Positions 35,217-47,042 of a stretch of 64,000 bases of DNA are shown here, one piece after another; within the stretch, counting starts at the first letter, position 1; the number at the start of each line of letters is the position of its first letter. A program made the translations under genes and the position numbers. This DNA comes from Bacteroidales bacterium SW299 (lineage in GTDB: Bacteria; Bacteroidota; Bacteroidia; Bacteroidales; Bacteroidaceae). Under the pieces are notes generated by a model. That model saw nothing but the letters and a program-made list of their open reading frames with translations. It was not told where the DNA came from and made no database searches. The DNA is taken from the NCBI GenBank assembly GCA_019550975.1, contig SDWH01000008.1:62001-126000 (forward strand), given 5' to 3'.

Positions 35217-35465
35217 TCACATGCCCTTGGCCGGGTGTCCTCCATTGAGCGCCATGATACAGAAGTAGCAGATCATGGTGCAGAAGATGGTGATCAGAAG
35301 TGCCGATGCAGACCATTTCACCAGCTTCTTGTCTTTCTTAGCCGTTCCGTATACGATGCCCACGAGCGTGGTGAGGAAGAGGCCTCCGATGGCTCCTACG
35401 AAACCCTGCACGGCGAAACCTGTCAGAATCAGGATTCCCATCGTGATGAGAATGTTGCGTTTCAT
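35217..35465 (-). CDS. Small membrane protein of unknown function
   Basis: An 82-residue protein with two or three predicted membrane segments (about 5-42 and 52-74) separated by a basic loop GTAKKDKKLVKW. It is 18 bases downstream of proC on the same strand and ends 5 bases from the converging MATE gene. I do not recognise a family. The gene is likely real because of its tight coupling to proC and consistent codon use, but no function can be given. Confidence 0.65.
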   Translation of the reverse strand: MKRNILITMGILILTGFAVQGFVGAIGGLFLTTLVGIVYGTAKKDKKLVKWSASALLITIFCTMICYFCIMALNGGHPAKGM

Positions 35466-35483
35466 GGCTTTCGTTTTTTTAGG

Positions 35484-36257
35484 TTATATGCTGGCTTTCA
35501 ATGCTTTGATGACGGATGAAGTGAATCCGGAATGTTCCAGTTCGTTGATTCCCTTGATGGTGATGCCTCCCGGAGTGGTCACCTTTTCTATTTCCAGTGC
35601 CGGATGTGTGCTTTCGTTCTGCAGAAGCAGCTGGGCCGCGCCTTCCACGGTCTGAGCCACCATCTTCATGGCGTCTTGCGGCTTTATTCCCATTTCCACG
35701 CCCGCCTGCATGGCCGCCTGTATGTATTTCAGCACGTAGGCGATGCCGCATGAGGTGAGCGAGGTGGCTGCGGCAAGCTGTTTTTCTTCGATGAGCATGG
35801 CCATGCCCATTTCGTTGAAGAGTTTCATCAGCAGGTCTTTCTGCTCTTCCGAGGCGTTTCGCGCTGCAACGAGCGTCATGCTTTCGCCCAGGGATATGGC
35901 AGTGTTGGGGATGACCCGGAATAGGGGCATCTCGGGATCCACGTAGTGCGCCAGATTCTCGAACGTAAGTCCGGCCGCTACGGACACCAGAATCTGAGGC
36001 TGGCGCAGACGGAGCGGTTTCAGCACCTCTTCCATCTTCCACGGCTTTACCGCCGCTATAACGATGTCGGCATCAGATGCCGCCTCTTTGTTGCTGTTGG
36101 TTGTGTTGATGCCGGGAAAATCCGCTTTCAGCATCTCCAGCTTGCCGTTGCTCGGATTCGATACGGCGATTTCGTCTGCTTTGATATAATGCCCTTTGGC
36201 CAGTCCGCGTGCAATGGCTCCGCCCATGTTACCGGCTCCGATAATTGCTATTTTCAT
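35484..36257 (-). CDS. proC: Pyrroline-5-carboxylate reductase
   Basis: A 257-residue NAD(P)H-dependent enzyme for the last step of proline synthesis. The N-terminal Rossmann loop is MKIAIIGAGNMGGAIARGLA, then VIAAVKPW (about 72-79). The C-terminal signature spans AQTVEGAAQLLLQ to VTTPGGITIKGINELEHSG. Start at 36257 is fixed by the -7 element at 36279-36286; a longer frame runs into the repeat array. It is far from proB (58 kb). A small membrane protein follows in the same unit. Confidence 0.96.
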   Translation of the reverse strand: MKIAIIGAGNMGGAIARGLAKGHYIKADEIAVSNPSNGKLEMLKADFPGINTTNSNKEAASDADIVIAAVKPWKMEEVLKPLRLRQPQILVSVAAGLTFENLAHYVDPEMPLFRVIPNTAISLGESMTLVAARNASEEQKDLLMKLFNEMGMAMLIEEKQLAAATSLTSCGIAYVLKYIQAAMQAGVEMGIKPQDAMKMVAQTVEGAAQLLLQNESTHPALEIEKVTTPGGITIKGINELEHSGFTSSVIKALKASI

Positions 36258-36278
36258 GTTCCGTTTGTTTGTATATTG

Positions 36279-36286
36279 CAAAGATA
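36279..36286 (-). promoter_or_regulatory. -7 element for proC
   Basis: Reads TATCTTTG on the minus strand, 21 bases before the ATG at 36257. Confidence 0.6.
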
Positions 36287-36390
36287 AGATTTTTATCGAG
36301 AAATAGCAGGCGTTCGGGTGATAATTTGTCGCCGGCTTTGGGAGCTGTTTGAAGCCGGTTGGGGGAAATGAGGCTGGGGCACGGTGATGT

Positions 36391-36492
36391 CCCGTTATGT
36401 TTATCTCTTCACTTGAGTGAGGAGATCGCTTCACTGCAATGATACGATGTCTTCACTGGAGTGATACGACCGTATCACTCCAGTGAAGAGGT
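36391..36492. repeat. Intergenic array of 22-bp near-palindromic units (family 1, copy B)
   Basis: Lies between proC and the GH13 gene. Four contiguous 22-bp units occupy 36405-36426, 36427-36448, 36449-36470 and 36471-36492. The first three read CTCTTCACT..type and the fourth CGTATCACTCCAGTGAAGAG, its inverse. The left flank CCCGTTATGTTTAT matches the left flank of copy A (CCCGTCATTTTTAT). Core TCACTnnAGTGA as in copy A. Confidence 0.85.
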
Positions 36493-36526
36493 TTGCGTGT
36501 TGGGCTGTTTTTCCTTCTTCCCGTGT

Positions 36527-38404
<1,878 letters not shown>

Positions 38405-38407
38405 TCA

Positions 38408-38415
38408 CAAATTTA
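38408..38415 (-). promoter_or_regulatory. -7 element for the GH13 gene
   Basis: Reads TAAATTTG on the minus strand, 27 bases before the ATG at 38380. Confidence 0.55.
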
Positions 38416-38553
38416 AGAGTTTGTTCGGCACACACTTTCTGATAAAATGAAAATATAAATCCTTTTAAAGGCTATTTATCTTGTATTCAACATGTTGCCA
38501 GCGTTTTCCATAGGTGATATTATAAAGGGATATGAACCGCAAAGTAAATGGAA

Positions 38554-38605
38554 AGGCCACAAAACGCACGGGAAATGCATGAATCTCCGCGCCGTTCTGT
38601 GGCCT
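38554..38605 (-). terminator. Long imperfect hairpin after argD
   Basis: An 8-bp base AGGCCACA / TGTGGCCT (38554-38561, 38598-38605) encloses a second imperfect stem (ACGCACGG with CCGCGCCGT). On the minus strand only TTTCC follows, so it is a weak intrinsic terminator at best. Confidence 0.5.
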
Positions 38606-38666
38606 CTCCTGTGAGTGGGCCTCACGTAAAGTATGGCTGTTCTGCTTCCGTGAGGAAGCGGCTGAT

Positions 38667-39791
38667 TTATTTCAGGATGCAGTGCAGTCTGTTCAAGAAG
38701 TCATCGGCTTCGTCCATGCTGAGGCAGAGAGGAGGAAGCAGGCGGATGACGCTTGTTCCGCTTACGCCCGTAAACACCTTCTGCTCGAACAGCAGTTTGC
38801 TGCGGAGTTCCTTCACGGGCTCTTCAAATTCCAGCCCGATCATAAGTCCTTTGCCGCGGACCTCCTTGATGCCCTTGAAGTTTTTAAGCTCTTCGAGCAG
38901 GTGCGCTCCCACTTTTGCCGCATTCTCCACGAGGTGTTCTTCTTTCATCACGTCGAGCACGGCTATTGCGGCCGCACATGCAAGATGGTTTCCTCCGAAT
39001 GTCGTGCCCAGCTGTCCGTAGACGGGCTTGAATTTCGGGCTTATCAGCACGCCTCCCATGGGGAATCCGTTGCCGATGCCCTTTGCCATGGTAATCATGT
39101 CCGGGCGTATGCCGTGGTACTGGTGGGCGAAGAATTTTCCGCTCCGCCCGTAGCCCGACTGGATTTCGTCGACGATGAACACCGTACCGTATTTGTCGCA
39201 TTCGGTGCGGATGGCCTGCATGAATTCGGTTGTCGGCATCTGGATTCCTCCCACGCCCTGAATCCCTTCGATGATGACCGCACAGACATCACCTTTGGCG
39301 AGTTCCGCCTTCATGGCCTCCGTATCGTTCAGCGGGAGATAGACCACATGCCCGTTGTCGTTGACCGGGGCGATGATTTTCGGGTTGTTCGTCACCTCCA
39401 CCGCCAGCGAGGTCCGTCCGTGGAACGCTTTGGCGAATGAAACCACGCGTGTCCTTCCGTTATGGAACGATGCCAGCTTCAGCGCGTTTTCGTTGGCTTC
39501 CGCGCCCGAGTTGATGAGAAACAGCTGGTAATCGTCATATCCGCACATTGCTCCCAGACGGTCGGCAACCTCCTGCTGGAGCTTGTTGATTACCGAGTTT
39601 GAATAAAATCCCAGTGCGGCCACCTGCTTGCTGATGGCTTCCACGTAATGCGGATGCGTGTGTCCGATTGAAATAACCGCATGTCCTCCGTAAAGGTCCA
39701 GATATTCCTGTCCTTTGTCGTCCCATACGTGGCAGCCCTTTCCTCTGACAATGTTGATGTCGAAAAGGGGATATACGTCAAAAAGTTTCAT
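38667..39791 (-). CDS. argD: Acetylornithine/succinylornithine aminotransferase
   Basis: A 374-residue class III PLP aminotransferase. It interconverts the N-acyl glutamate semialdehyde and N-acylornithine in arginine synthesis. The PLP lysine is in DMITMAKGIGNGFPMGG (about 227-243), with IVDEIQSGYGRSG (about 199-211) ahead of it and NSGAEANENALKLA (about 92-105) for the phosphate. In Bacteroides the pathway uses N-succinyl rather than N-acetyl intermediates, so succinylornithine may be the real substrate. Last gene of the arg operon, 12 bases after argC. Confidence 0.95.
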   Translation of the reverse strand: MKLFDVYPLFDINIVRGKGCHVWDDKGQEYLDLYGGHAVISIGHTHPHYVEAISKQVAALGFYSNSVINKLQQEVADRLGAMCGYDDYQLFLINSGAEANENALKLASFHNGRTRVVSFAKAFHGRTSLAVEVTNNPKIIAPVNDNGHVVYLPLNDTEAMKAELAKGDVCAVIIEGIQGVGGIQMPTTEFMQAIRTECDKYGTVFIVDEIQSGYGRSGKFFAHQYHGIRPDMITMAKGIGNGFPMGGVLISPKFKPVYGQLGTTFGGNHLACAAAIAVLDVMKEEHLVENAAKVGAHLLEELKNFKGIKEVRGKGLMIGLEFEEPVKELRSKLLFEQKVFTGVSGTSVIRLLPPLCLSMDEADDFLNRLHCILK

Positions 39792-39803
39792 CTCTTTTTA
39801 TAT

Positions 39804-40772
39804 TTAAAAGGCCGAAGGCTTGAGCATGAGCCCGGTCGTTTCTTCCAGGTTAAACATCAGATTCATGTTGTGGACAGCCTGTCCGCTTGCTCCTTTCAGC
39901 AGGTTGTCGATGCAGGACACTATCAGCAGCTTGTCGCCGTGCTTTTCCAGATGGATGAGGCACTTGTTGGTGTTCACCACCTGTTTCAGGTCGATGTTCT
40001 TTTCTACGATGTGCGTGAAAGAATCTTCGGCATAATACGCTTCGTACATCTTCACGATCTCTTCCAGCTCCACCTTGGTCCGGACCACGATGGTGGCGAA
40101 GATGCCCCGGGCAAAGTCGCCCCGGTAGGGGATGAAGTCGATTTCAGAGTCGAAGCTGTTCTGAAGCTGTTTGAGCGATTGCCTGATTTCGGGCACATGC
40201 TGGTGCACGAACGGCTTGTAGATGCTGATATTGTTGTTGCGCCAGCTGAAATGGCTGGTCGGTCCCGGCTTTACTCCCGCTCCCGTACTTCCCGTGATGG
40301 CGTTCACCATGATGTCACCGTTCAGCAGCAGGTGCTTTGCCAATGGGAGCAGGCCCAGCTGGATGCAGGTGGCAAAGCAACCCGGATTGGCCACGTGCCT
40401 GCTCTGGCAGATGGTCCGGCGGTTCAGCTCCGGAAGTCCGTACACGAAGTCGTGTTCGGGACTTGCGATACGGTAATCCATCGAAAGGTCGATGATTTTA
40501 AGATTTTCCGGCACGTTGTGGCAATCCATGAACTTCTTCGTGTCGCCATGCGCCGTGCAGAAGAACACCACATCCGCCTCGTCCAGCGGAAGCTCGTCCG
40601 TGAACACCAGATCCGTTTCGCCGTACAGCCCTTCATGCACGTCCGTAATCTTGTTTCCCGCGTTGCTCGAGCTGTTTATGAATTTGATTTCTGCGTCAGG
40701 ATGGTTCAGCAGCAGGCGGATAAGTTCGCCTGCCGTATATCCTGCGCCTCCTATAATGCCTGCTTTTATCAT
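39804..40772 (-). CDS. argC: N-acyl-gamma-glutamyl-phosphate reductase
   Basis: A 322-residue NADPH-dependent reductase of the arginine pathway. N-terminal Rossmann loop AGIIGGAGYTAGELIRLL (about 4-21). The catalytic Cys lies in HVANPGCFATCIQLGLLPL (about 124-142), and the His-containing segment near 200 reads RGDFARGIFATI. Sequence is of the short (about 320 residue) type. Sits between argG and argD with 14- and 12-base gaps. As for argD, the natural substrate may be the N-succinyl form. Confidence 0.95.
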   Translation of the reverse strand: MIKAGIIGGAGYTAGELIRLLLNHPDAEIKFINSSSNAGNKITDVHEGLYGETDLVFTDELPLDEADVVFFCTAHGDTKKFMDCHNVPENLKIIDLSMDYRIASPEHDFVYGLPELNRRTICQSRHVANPGCFATCIQLGLLPLAKHLLLNGDIMVNAITGSTGAGVKPGPTSHFSWRNNNISIYKPFVHQHVPEIRQSLKQLQNSFDSEIDFIPYRGDFARGIFATIVVRTKVELEEIVKMYEAYYAEDSFTHIVEKNIDLKQVVNTNKCLIHLEKHGDKLLIVSCIDNLLKGASGQAVHNMNLMFNLEETTGLMLKPSAF

Positions 40773-40786
40773 AGTCCGACCGTGTC

Positions 40787-41992
40787 TTAGATAAGTTCGT
40801 CCTTATGGTTGGCATAATAAGCGCGGAGCGGGGTGGAGAGCACCTTGATGAAGCCTTTCGCATCCTCGGCCGTCCAGCCTTTCTGCATTTCGCCGTATTC
40901 GCCGAACTTGTTCTTTACCAAATCATCTTCCGATTCCACACCCACGGTAGAGAAGCAATACGGGCGGAGTTCAAGGATGGCCGTTCCGTTCACGTTGCGT
41001 TGCGATTCGGTCAGCATGGCTTCGATGTCACGCATCACCGGCTCCAGGTACTGGCTTTCGTGGAGGAACATTCCGTACCAGTTCGCCACCTGGTCCTTCC
41101 AGTACTGTTGCCATTTGCTCAGCGTGTACTTCTCGAGGAAGCGGTGTGCGCCGATAATCAGCATCGGAGCGGCGGCTTCAAAGCCCACACGTCCCTTGAT
41201 GCCGATGATGGTGTCGCCCACGTGCATGTCACGTCCGATTCCATAAGGTGCTGCGATTTCTTCCACCTTCTGGATGGCCTTGATCTTGTCGTCGAACACC
41301 TCTCCGTTTACGGCATACAGCTCGCCTTTCTTGAATTCCAGCTTCACCTGTTCGCTTCCGTCCTTGGTGACCTGCTTCAGGTAGGCGCTTTCCGGGAGGC
41401 CTTGTGCCGAGTCGAGGATTTCGCCTCCGCAGATGGATGTTCCCCAGATGCCCACGTTGTATGAGTATTTCAGCTTGGTGAAGTCCGCTTCAAAACCGTG
41501 TTCCTTCAGGTAGTTGATTTCATAGTCGCGGCTGAGCGCCATGTCGCGTGTGAGCGTGATGATTTCCACTCCCGGCGCCATGACAAGGAAAGTCATGTCG
41601 AAGCGCACCTGGTCGTTTCCGGCTCCCGTCGAGCCGTGGGCGATGGCGTGTGCGCCGATTTCGTTGGCATAGCGTGCGATGGCCAGAGCCTGGAAGATGC
41701 GTTCAGAGCTGACCGATATGGGATAGGTTCCGTTGCGCAGCACATTTCCGAAGATCATGTATTTCAGGCTCTTCTCGTAGTATTCCTGAGTCACGTCGAG
41801 CGTTACATATTTCACGGCCCCCAGTTTGTAGGCGTTTTCTTCGTTCTTCTTGAGCTGTTCGGCGCTGAATCCGCCGGTGTTGGCACAGGCGGCATACACT
41901 TCATATCCTTTTTCTTTTGCCAGATACATGACGGTGAACGATGTATCCAGTCCGCCGCTGAAAGCAACGACCACTTTCTTCTTTTCTTCCAT
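40787..41992 (-). CDS. argG: Argininosuccinate synthase
   Basis: A 401-residue ATP-dependent ligase joining citrulline and aspartate. The PP-loop is VVVAFSGGLDTSFTVMYLA (about 7-25). Citrulline/aspartate-binding runs include AHGSTGAGNDQVRFD (about 118-132), and VGFEAAAPMLIIGAHRFLE and SQYLEPVMRDIEAM lie in the C-terminal half. Length matches the family. Third gene of the operon after argR and the GNAT gene. Confidence 0.97.
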   Translation of the reverse strand: MEEKKKVVVAFSGGLDTSFTVMYLAKEKGYEVYAACANTGGFSAEQLKKNEENAYKLGAVKYVTLDVTQEYYEKSLKYMIFGNVLRNGTYPISVSSERIFQALAIARYANEIGAHAIAHGSTGAGNDQVRFDMTFLVMAPGVEIITLTRDMALSRDYEINYLKEHGFEADFTKLKYSYNVGIWGTSICGGEILDSAQGLPESAYLKQVTKDGSEQVKLEFKKGELYAVNGEVFDDKIKAIQKVEEIAAPYGIGRDMHVGDTIIGIKGRVGFEAAAPMLIIGAHRFLEKYTLSKWQQYWKDQVANWYGMFLHESQYLEPVMRDIEAMLTESQRNVNGTAILELRPYCFSTVGVESEDDLVKNKFGEYGEMQKGWTAEDAKGFIKVLSTPLRAYYANHKDELI

Positions 41993-42018
41993 GATTGATA
42001 TGTTTTTCGGGTTTAGTC

Positions 42019-42588
42019 TTAAAAATTGTTGTGCTTGTCGTCCGTGTGCAGGGCCGGGTCGTAGAGCATGGCCGTGCAGATGCAGAACTTGCGCTTTTTA
42101 GCCATGAGGATGTCATGGTTGATGCAGCCCTCGCATCCTTTCCAGAATGCGTCGTCGTCGGTCAGCTCGTTGAAGGTCACCGGCACATAGCCCAGTTCGG
42201 TGTTCATTTTCATGACGGCCGCGCCCGAGGTGAGGCTGAAGATTTTGGCTTTCGGCCACCGGAGCCGCGCCAGCGTGAACGAAGCGTGCTTGATGCGCTT
42301 GGCCAGTCCGAGCCCGCGGTACTTCGGGTGCACGATCAGTCCCGATGTGGCCACATACTGCTTGTTTCCCCATGATTCGATGTAAGTGAATCCGGCAAAA
42401 TCATCCCCGCAGAGGGCGATGATCGCTTTTCCTTCCTTCATCTTGGTAGCCACGTATTCGTGCGTGCGTTCGGCGATACCCGTGCCGCGCACCTTGGCTG
42501 CTTCTCTGATTGTTTCCAGAATCGTGTCAACGTATGCCTCGTGCGAGGCGTCGGCTACCATTACATCAATTTGTTTATTCGGTTCCAT
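42019..42588 (-). CDS. GNAT acyltransferase of the arginine operon, candidate N-succinylglutamate synthase
   Basis: A 189-residue GNAT-fold protein placed second in the operon, 19 bases after argR and 26 before argG. The acyl-CoA-binding motif A is SGLIVHPKYRGLGLAKRIKH (about 84-103; pattern V-x-P-x-x-R-G-x-G). A classical ArgA (with its kinase-like domain) is absent from the window. The Bacteroides pathway is known to run through N-succinyl intermediates. As I recall, mutant-fitness work in B. thetaiotaomicron assigned the gene in the equivalent position as the N-succinylglutamate synthase. Position and fold support the same role here; the acyl donor remains an inference. A Cys-rich end (CEGCINHDIL, KFCICTAML) may bind metal. 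Confidence 0.75.
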   Translation of the reverse strand: MEPNKQIDVMVADASHEAYVDTILETIREAAKVRGTGIAERTHEYVATKMKEGKAIIALCGDDFAGFTYIESWGNKQYVATSGLIVHPKYRGLGLAKRIKHASFTLARLRWPKAKIFSLTSGAAVMKMNTELGYVPVTFNELTDDDAFWKGCEGCINHDILMAKKRKFCICTAMLYDPALHTDDKHNNF

Positions 42589-42607
42589 TCTTGTTCTTCT
42601 ATGATTA

Positions 42608-43090
42608 TTATATATGGTTTATATTCGGTATGATGGTTGACAGGGCGTCAAGCACGTCCGTGCGCGAGATGTTTTCGCGGATAACCAGCATGATGGTGTC
42701 ATCGCCTGCGATGGTTCCGATTATTTCATAGAAATTGTGCATGTCTATGTCGTAGGCCAGGCTGCTTGCATATCCGGGGCGTGTCTTTATCACGGCGATG
42801 TTTCCGGAGAACTCGACAGACATGAAGCCGTTGTGGCGGAGCATCTCGCTTGCGCGCTGGGGGTCGGTCATGCGTTTGTACATCGTGTTGTTGGGCAAGA
42901 CATACACGTAATTCCCGTTCATGCTGGCGGCCTTGGCCACTTTCAGCTGTTTCAGGTCGCGCGAGAGGGTAGCCTGCGTGAGCTGGAAACCTTCCTTTGC
43001 AAGTTCGTTCAGAAGCTCTTCCTGGCTGCCCACTTCCTTGCTTGAGATGATCATTTTGATTGAATCAAGTCTGCTGTTCTTGTTCTTCAT
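42608..43090 (-). CDS. argR: Arginine repressor
   Basis: A 160-residue ArgR. N-terminal winged helix (about 1-75) with SQEELLNELAKEGFQLTQATLSRDLKQL, where Ser-Arg in helix 3 contacts the ARG box. The C-terminal hexamerisation and arginine-binding domain (about 85-160) carries the GTIAGDDTIMLVI motif with the two Asp that bind arginine. First gene of the operon and therefore autoregulated. Start ATG 43090 is set by the -7 element at 43115-43122. Confidence 0.95.
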   Translation of the reverse strand: MKNKNSRLDSIKMIISSKEVGSQEELLNELAKEGFQLTQATLSRDLKQLKVAKAASMNGNYVYVLPNNTMYKRMTDPQRASEMLRHNGFMSVEFSGNIAVIKTRPGYASSLAYDIDMHNFYEIIGTIAGDDTIMLVIRENISRTDVLDALSTIIPNINHI

Positions 43091-43146
43091 TGCATAATTA
43101 TTCTTTAAACGCCGCAAATATACGGATTATATTGAAATAATATGCA
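43091..43146 (-). promoter_or_regulatory. arg operon promoter with two candidate ARG boxes
   Basis: The minus-strand -7 element at 43115-43122 reads TATATTTG. Two sequences resemble the ARG-box half-site pattern TGAAT-N4-ATTCA: TGCATAATTATTCT at 43091-43104, directly before the argR ATG, and TGAAATAATATGCA at 43133-43146, upstream of the promoter. Each matches 8 of the 10 specified bases. They bracket the promoter, consistent with ArgR repression by occlusion or looping. Confidence 0.6.
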
Positions 43147-43213
43147 TTTCCGCGCTTTTTTTTATGGATTTTTTTGCGGAGGCTTGTCCGGGCGGAGATG
43201 CGCGCGCCTCTGC

Positions 43214-43263
43214 ATCCCGTGAAACGGGCGCAGGCTCCGTCCGGTTTCACGGGCGAAGCCTGC
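43214..43263. other. Interleaved inverted repeats after the S9 peptidase gene
   Basis: Two inverted repeats cross each other: CCCGTGAAAC (43214-43223) pairs with GTTTCACGGG (43242-43251), and GCGCAGGCT (43226-43234) pairs with AGCCTGCGC (43255-43263). The order A-B-A'-B' allows either two mutually exclusive hairpins or a pseudoknot in the minus-strand transcript, 12 bases after the peptidase stop. Confidence 0.65.
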
Positions 43264-43275
43264 GCACTTGGGCGG

Positions 43276-45360
<2,085 letters not shown>

Positions 45361-45404
45361 GTCTTTCAAAATGTGATTTTAATTGAATGGAGATTCCCCG
45401 GCCA

Positions 45405-45412
45405 CAAAAATA
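45405..45412 (-). promoter_or_regulatory. -7 element for the S9 peptidase
   Basis: Reads TATTTTTG on the minus strand, 44 bases before the ATG at 45360. Confidence 0.5.
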
Positions 45413-45457
45413 AGCATTTGTTTTTGATGAGTGAGGGAAGCTTGTGCAAAAAAACAG

Positions 45458-45465
45458 TATATTTG
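45458..45465 (+). promoter_or_regulatory. -7 element for the sulfatase gene
   Basis: TATATTTG, 49 bases before the ATG at 45515; the longer open frame that begins at 45431 contains it, so the start is at 45515. Confidence 0.6.
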
Positions 45466-45514
45466 TGGAAAGTTAAAAGCAGTAACGACCATTCATGAAA
45501 AAAGTCTGTATGAT

Positions 45515-47032
45515 ATGAAAAGAAATGCGTGTTTATTCCTTTCGTTGTGTGCGGGACAGTTCGCTTTTGCGCAGGAACGCCCGAACATCGTTTTGTTTCT
45601 AGTGGACGACATGGGGCTGATGGACACATCGCTCCCCTTTCTGACCGACGGGGACGGGAACGCCAGGCGCTATCCCCTGAACGACTGGTACCGGACTCCC
45701 AATATGGAGCGGATGGCAAGGCAGGGCATCCGCTTCTCCACCTTCTATGCGCAGAGCGTAAGCTCGCCCTCGCGCGCGTCTATCATGACGGGGCAGAACG
45801 CGGCCCGGCACCGCACCACCAACTGGATAAACTCGGAAGACAACAACCGCACCCCCTTCGGGCCTCCCGAGTGGAACTGGCAGGGAATATCAAGCCAGAC
45901 GCCCACCCTGCCCAAGATGCTCCGGAAGGCCGGATACCGGACGATACAGGTGGGGAAGGCACACTTCGGGCCCATCGGGAGCGAGGGAGAGAACCCCGGG
46001 AATCTCGGCTTTGACGTGAGCATCGCAGGGTCCTCCATCGGCCAGCCCGGAAGCTATTACGGCGAGGCGGGATACGGAAACATCAGCGGAAACAAGGCGC
46101 GTGCCGTGCCCGGACTGGAGAAGTATCACGGAACCGCCACCTTCCTGAGCGACGCCCTGACCTTCGAGGCGAACGAGCAGATTGACAAGGCGGTCGGAGC
46201 GGGAAAGCCCTTCTTCCTCTATATGGGCCACTATGCCGTCCATGCGCCCTTTGAAGTCGACAAGCGGTTTATCGGAAACTATACGGACCCCGGCAAATCG
46301 CCCGCGGCAAGAGCTTTTGCCGCCCTGATCGAGGGAATGGACAAGTCGCTGGGCGACATGATGGACCACCTGGAAGAAATAGGAGAGGCGGAGAATACGC
46401 TGGTCATCTTCCTCGGCGACAACGGTTCGGACGCCCCCCTGGGCGACGAGAAGGGATACACCTCGTCGGCTCCCCTGCGAGGGAAGAAGGGAAGCGAATA
46501 CGAAGGAGGCGTGCGCGTCCCCTTCATCGCCTGCTGGGCGAAGCCCGACGGGAGAAACCCCTTCCAGAAAGAGCTTCCGATACCTGCCGGAAGCATACAG
46601 ACGCAGATGGGAACCGTGATGGACATTTATCCCACCCTGCTTGCCCTTGCGGGAGTGAAAGCCCCCGAAGGCTATGTGCTCGACGGGACAGACCTGTCTG
46701 TGCAGCTGGAGGGAAAGAAGAACGGGAGCCGTCAGGAGAAGTTCCTGATGCACTTCCCCCACGAGCACCGGGGAAGCTATTTCACCACCTACCGCGACGG
46801 GGACTGGAAGCTGATCTACTACTACAATCCCCTGATGCCCGACCGCCCCGTGTGCGAGCTGTATAACCTGAAGAAAGACCCGTTTGAGGTGCATAACCTT
46901 GCCACCGCCGATGTGGAGCGTCTGGCGGAGATGGTGGATGCCATGGCCGCCGAACTGGAGGCGGAACAGGCCCTCTATCCCGTGGACAAGGAGGGGAACC
47001 CGCTCAAGCCGATAAGACTTCACCTGAAATAA
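45515..47032 (+). CDS. Secreted serine-type sulfatase
   Basis: A 505-residue S1-family sulfatase with signal peptide (1-20, ending AFA-Q). Metal-site Asp pair is in VLFLVDDMGLMD (Asp31-Asp32). The formylglycine precursor is Ser83 in the motif S-S-P-S-R (83-87), so maturation needs the anaerobic radical SAM enzyme anSME rather than the aerobic Cys-type system. Further sites are GKAHFGPIG with Lys-His, and FLGDNGSDAPLG (about 318-329), which supplies Asp-Asn to the metal. Such enzymes remove sulfate from host glycans in the gut. No adjacent glycosidase or SusC/D, so the substrate is open. Confidence 0.93.
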   Translation: MKRNACLFLSLCAGQFAFAQERPNIVLFLVDDMGLMDTSLPFLTDGDGNARRYPLNDWYRTPNMERMARQGIRFSTFYAQSVSSPSRASIMTGQNAARHRTTNWINSEDNNRTPFGPPEWNWQGISSQTPTLPKMLRKAGYRTIQVGKAHFGPIGSEGENPGNLGFDVSIAGSSIGQPGSYYGEAGYGNISGNKARAVPGLEKYHGTATFLSDALTFEANEQIDKAVGAGKPFFLYMGHYAVHAPFEVDKRFIGNYTDPGKSPAARAFAALIEGMDKSLGDMMDHLEEIGEAENTLVIFLGDNGSDAPLGDEKGYTSSAPLRGKKGSEYEGGVRVPFIACWAKPDGRNPFQKELPIPAGSIQTQMGTVMDIYPTLLALAGVKAPEGYVLDGTDLSVQLEGKKNGSRQEKFLMHFPHEHRGSYFTTYRDGDWKLIYYYNPLMPDRPVCELYNLKKDPFEVHNLATADVERLAEMVDAMAAELEAEQALYPVDKEGNPLKPIRLHLK

Positions 47033-47042
47033 CCCGCAGACG

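Noticed and set aside
36258-36434. 59-residue extension of proC
   Set aside because: It would run through the proC promoter and into the 22-bp repeat array; ProC begins at MKIAIIGAGNMGG.
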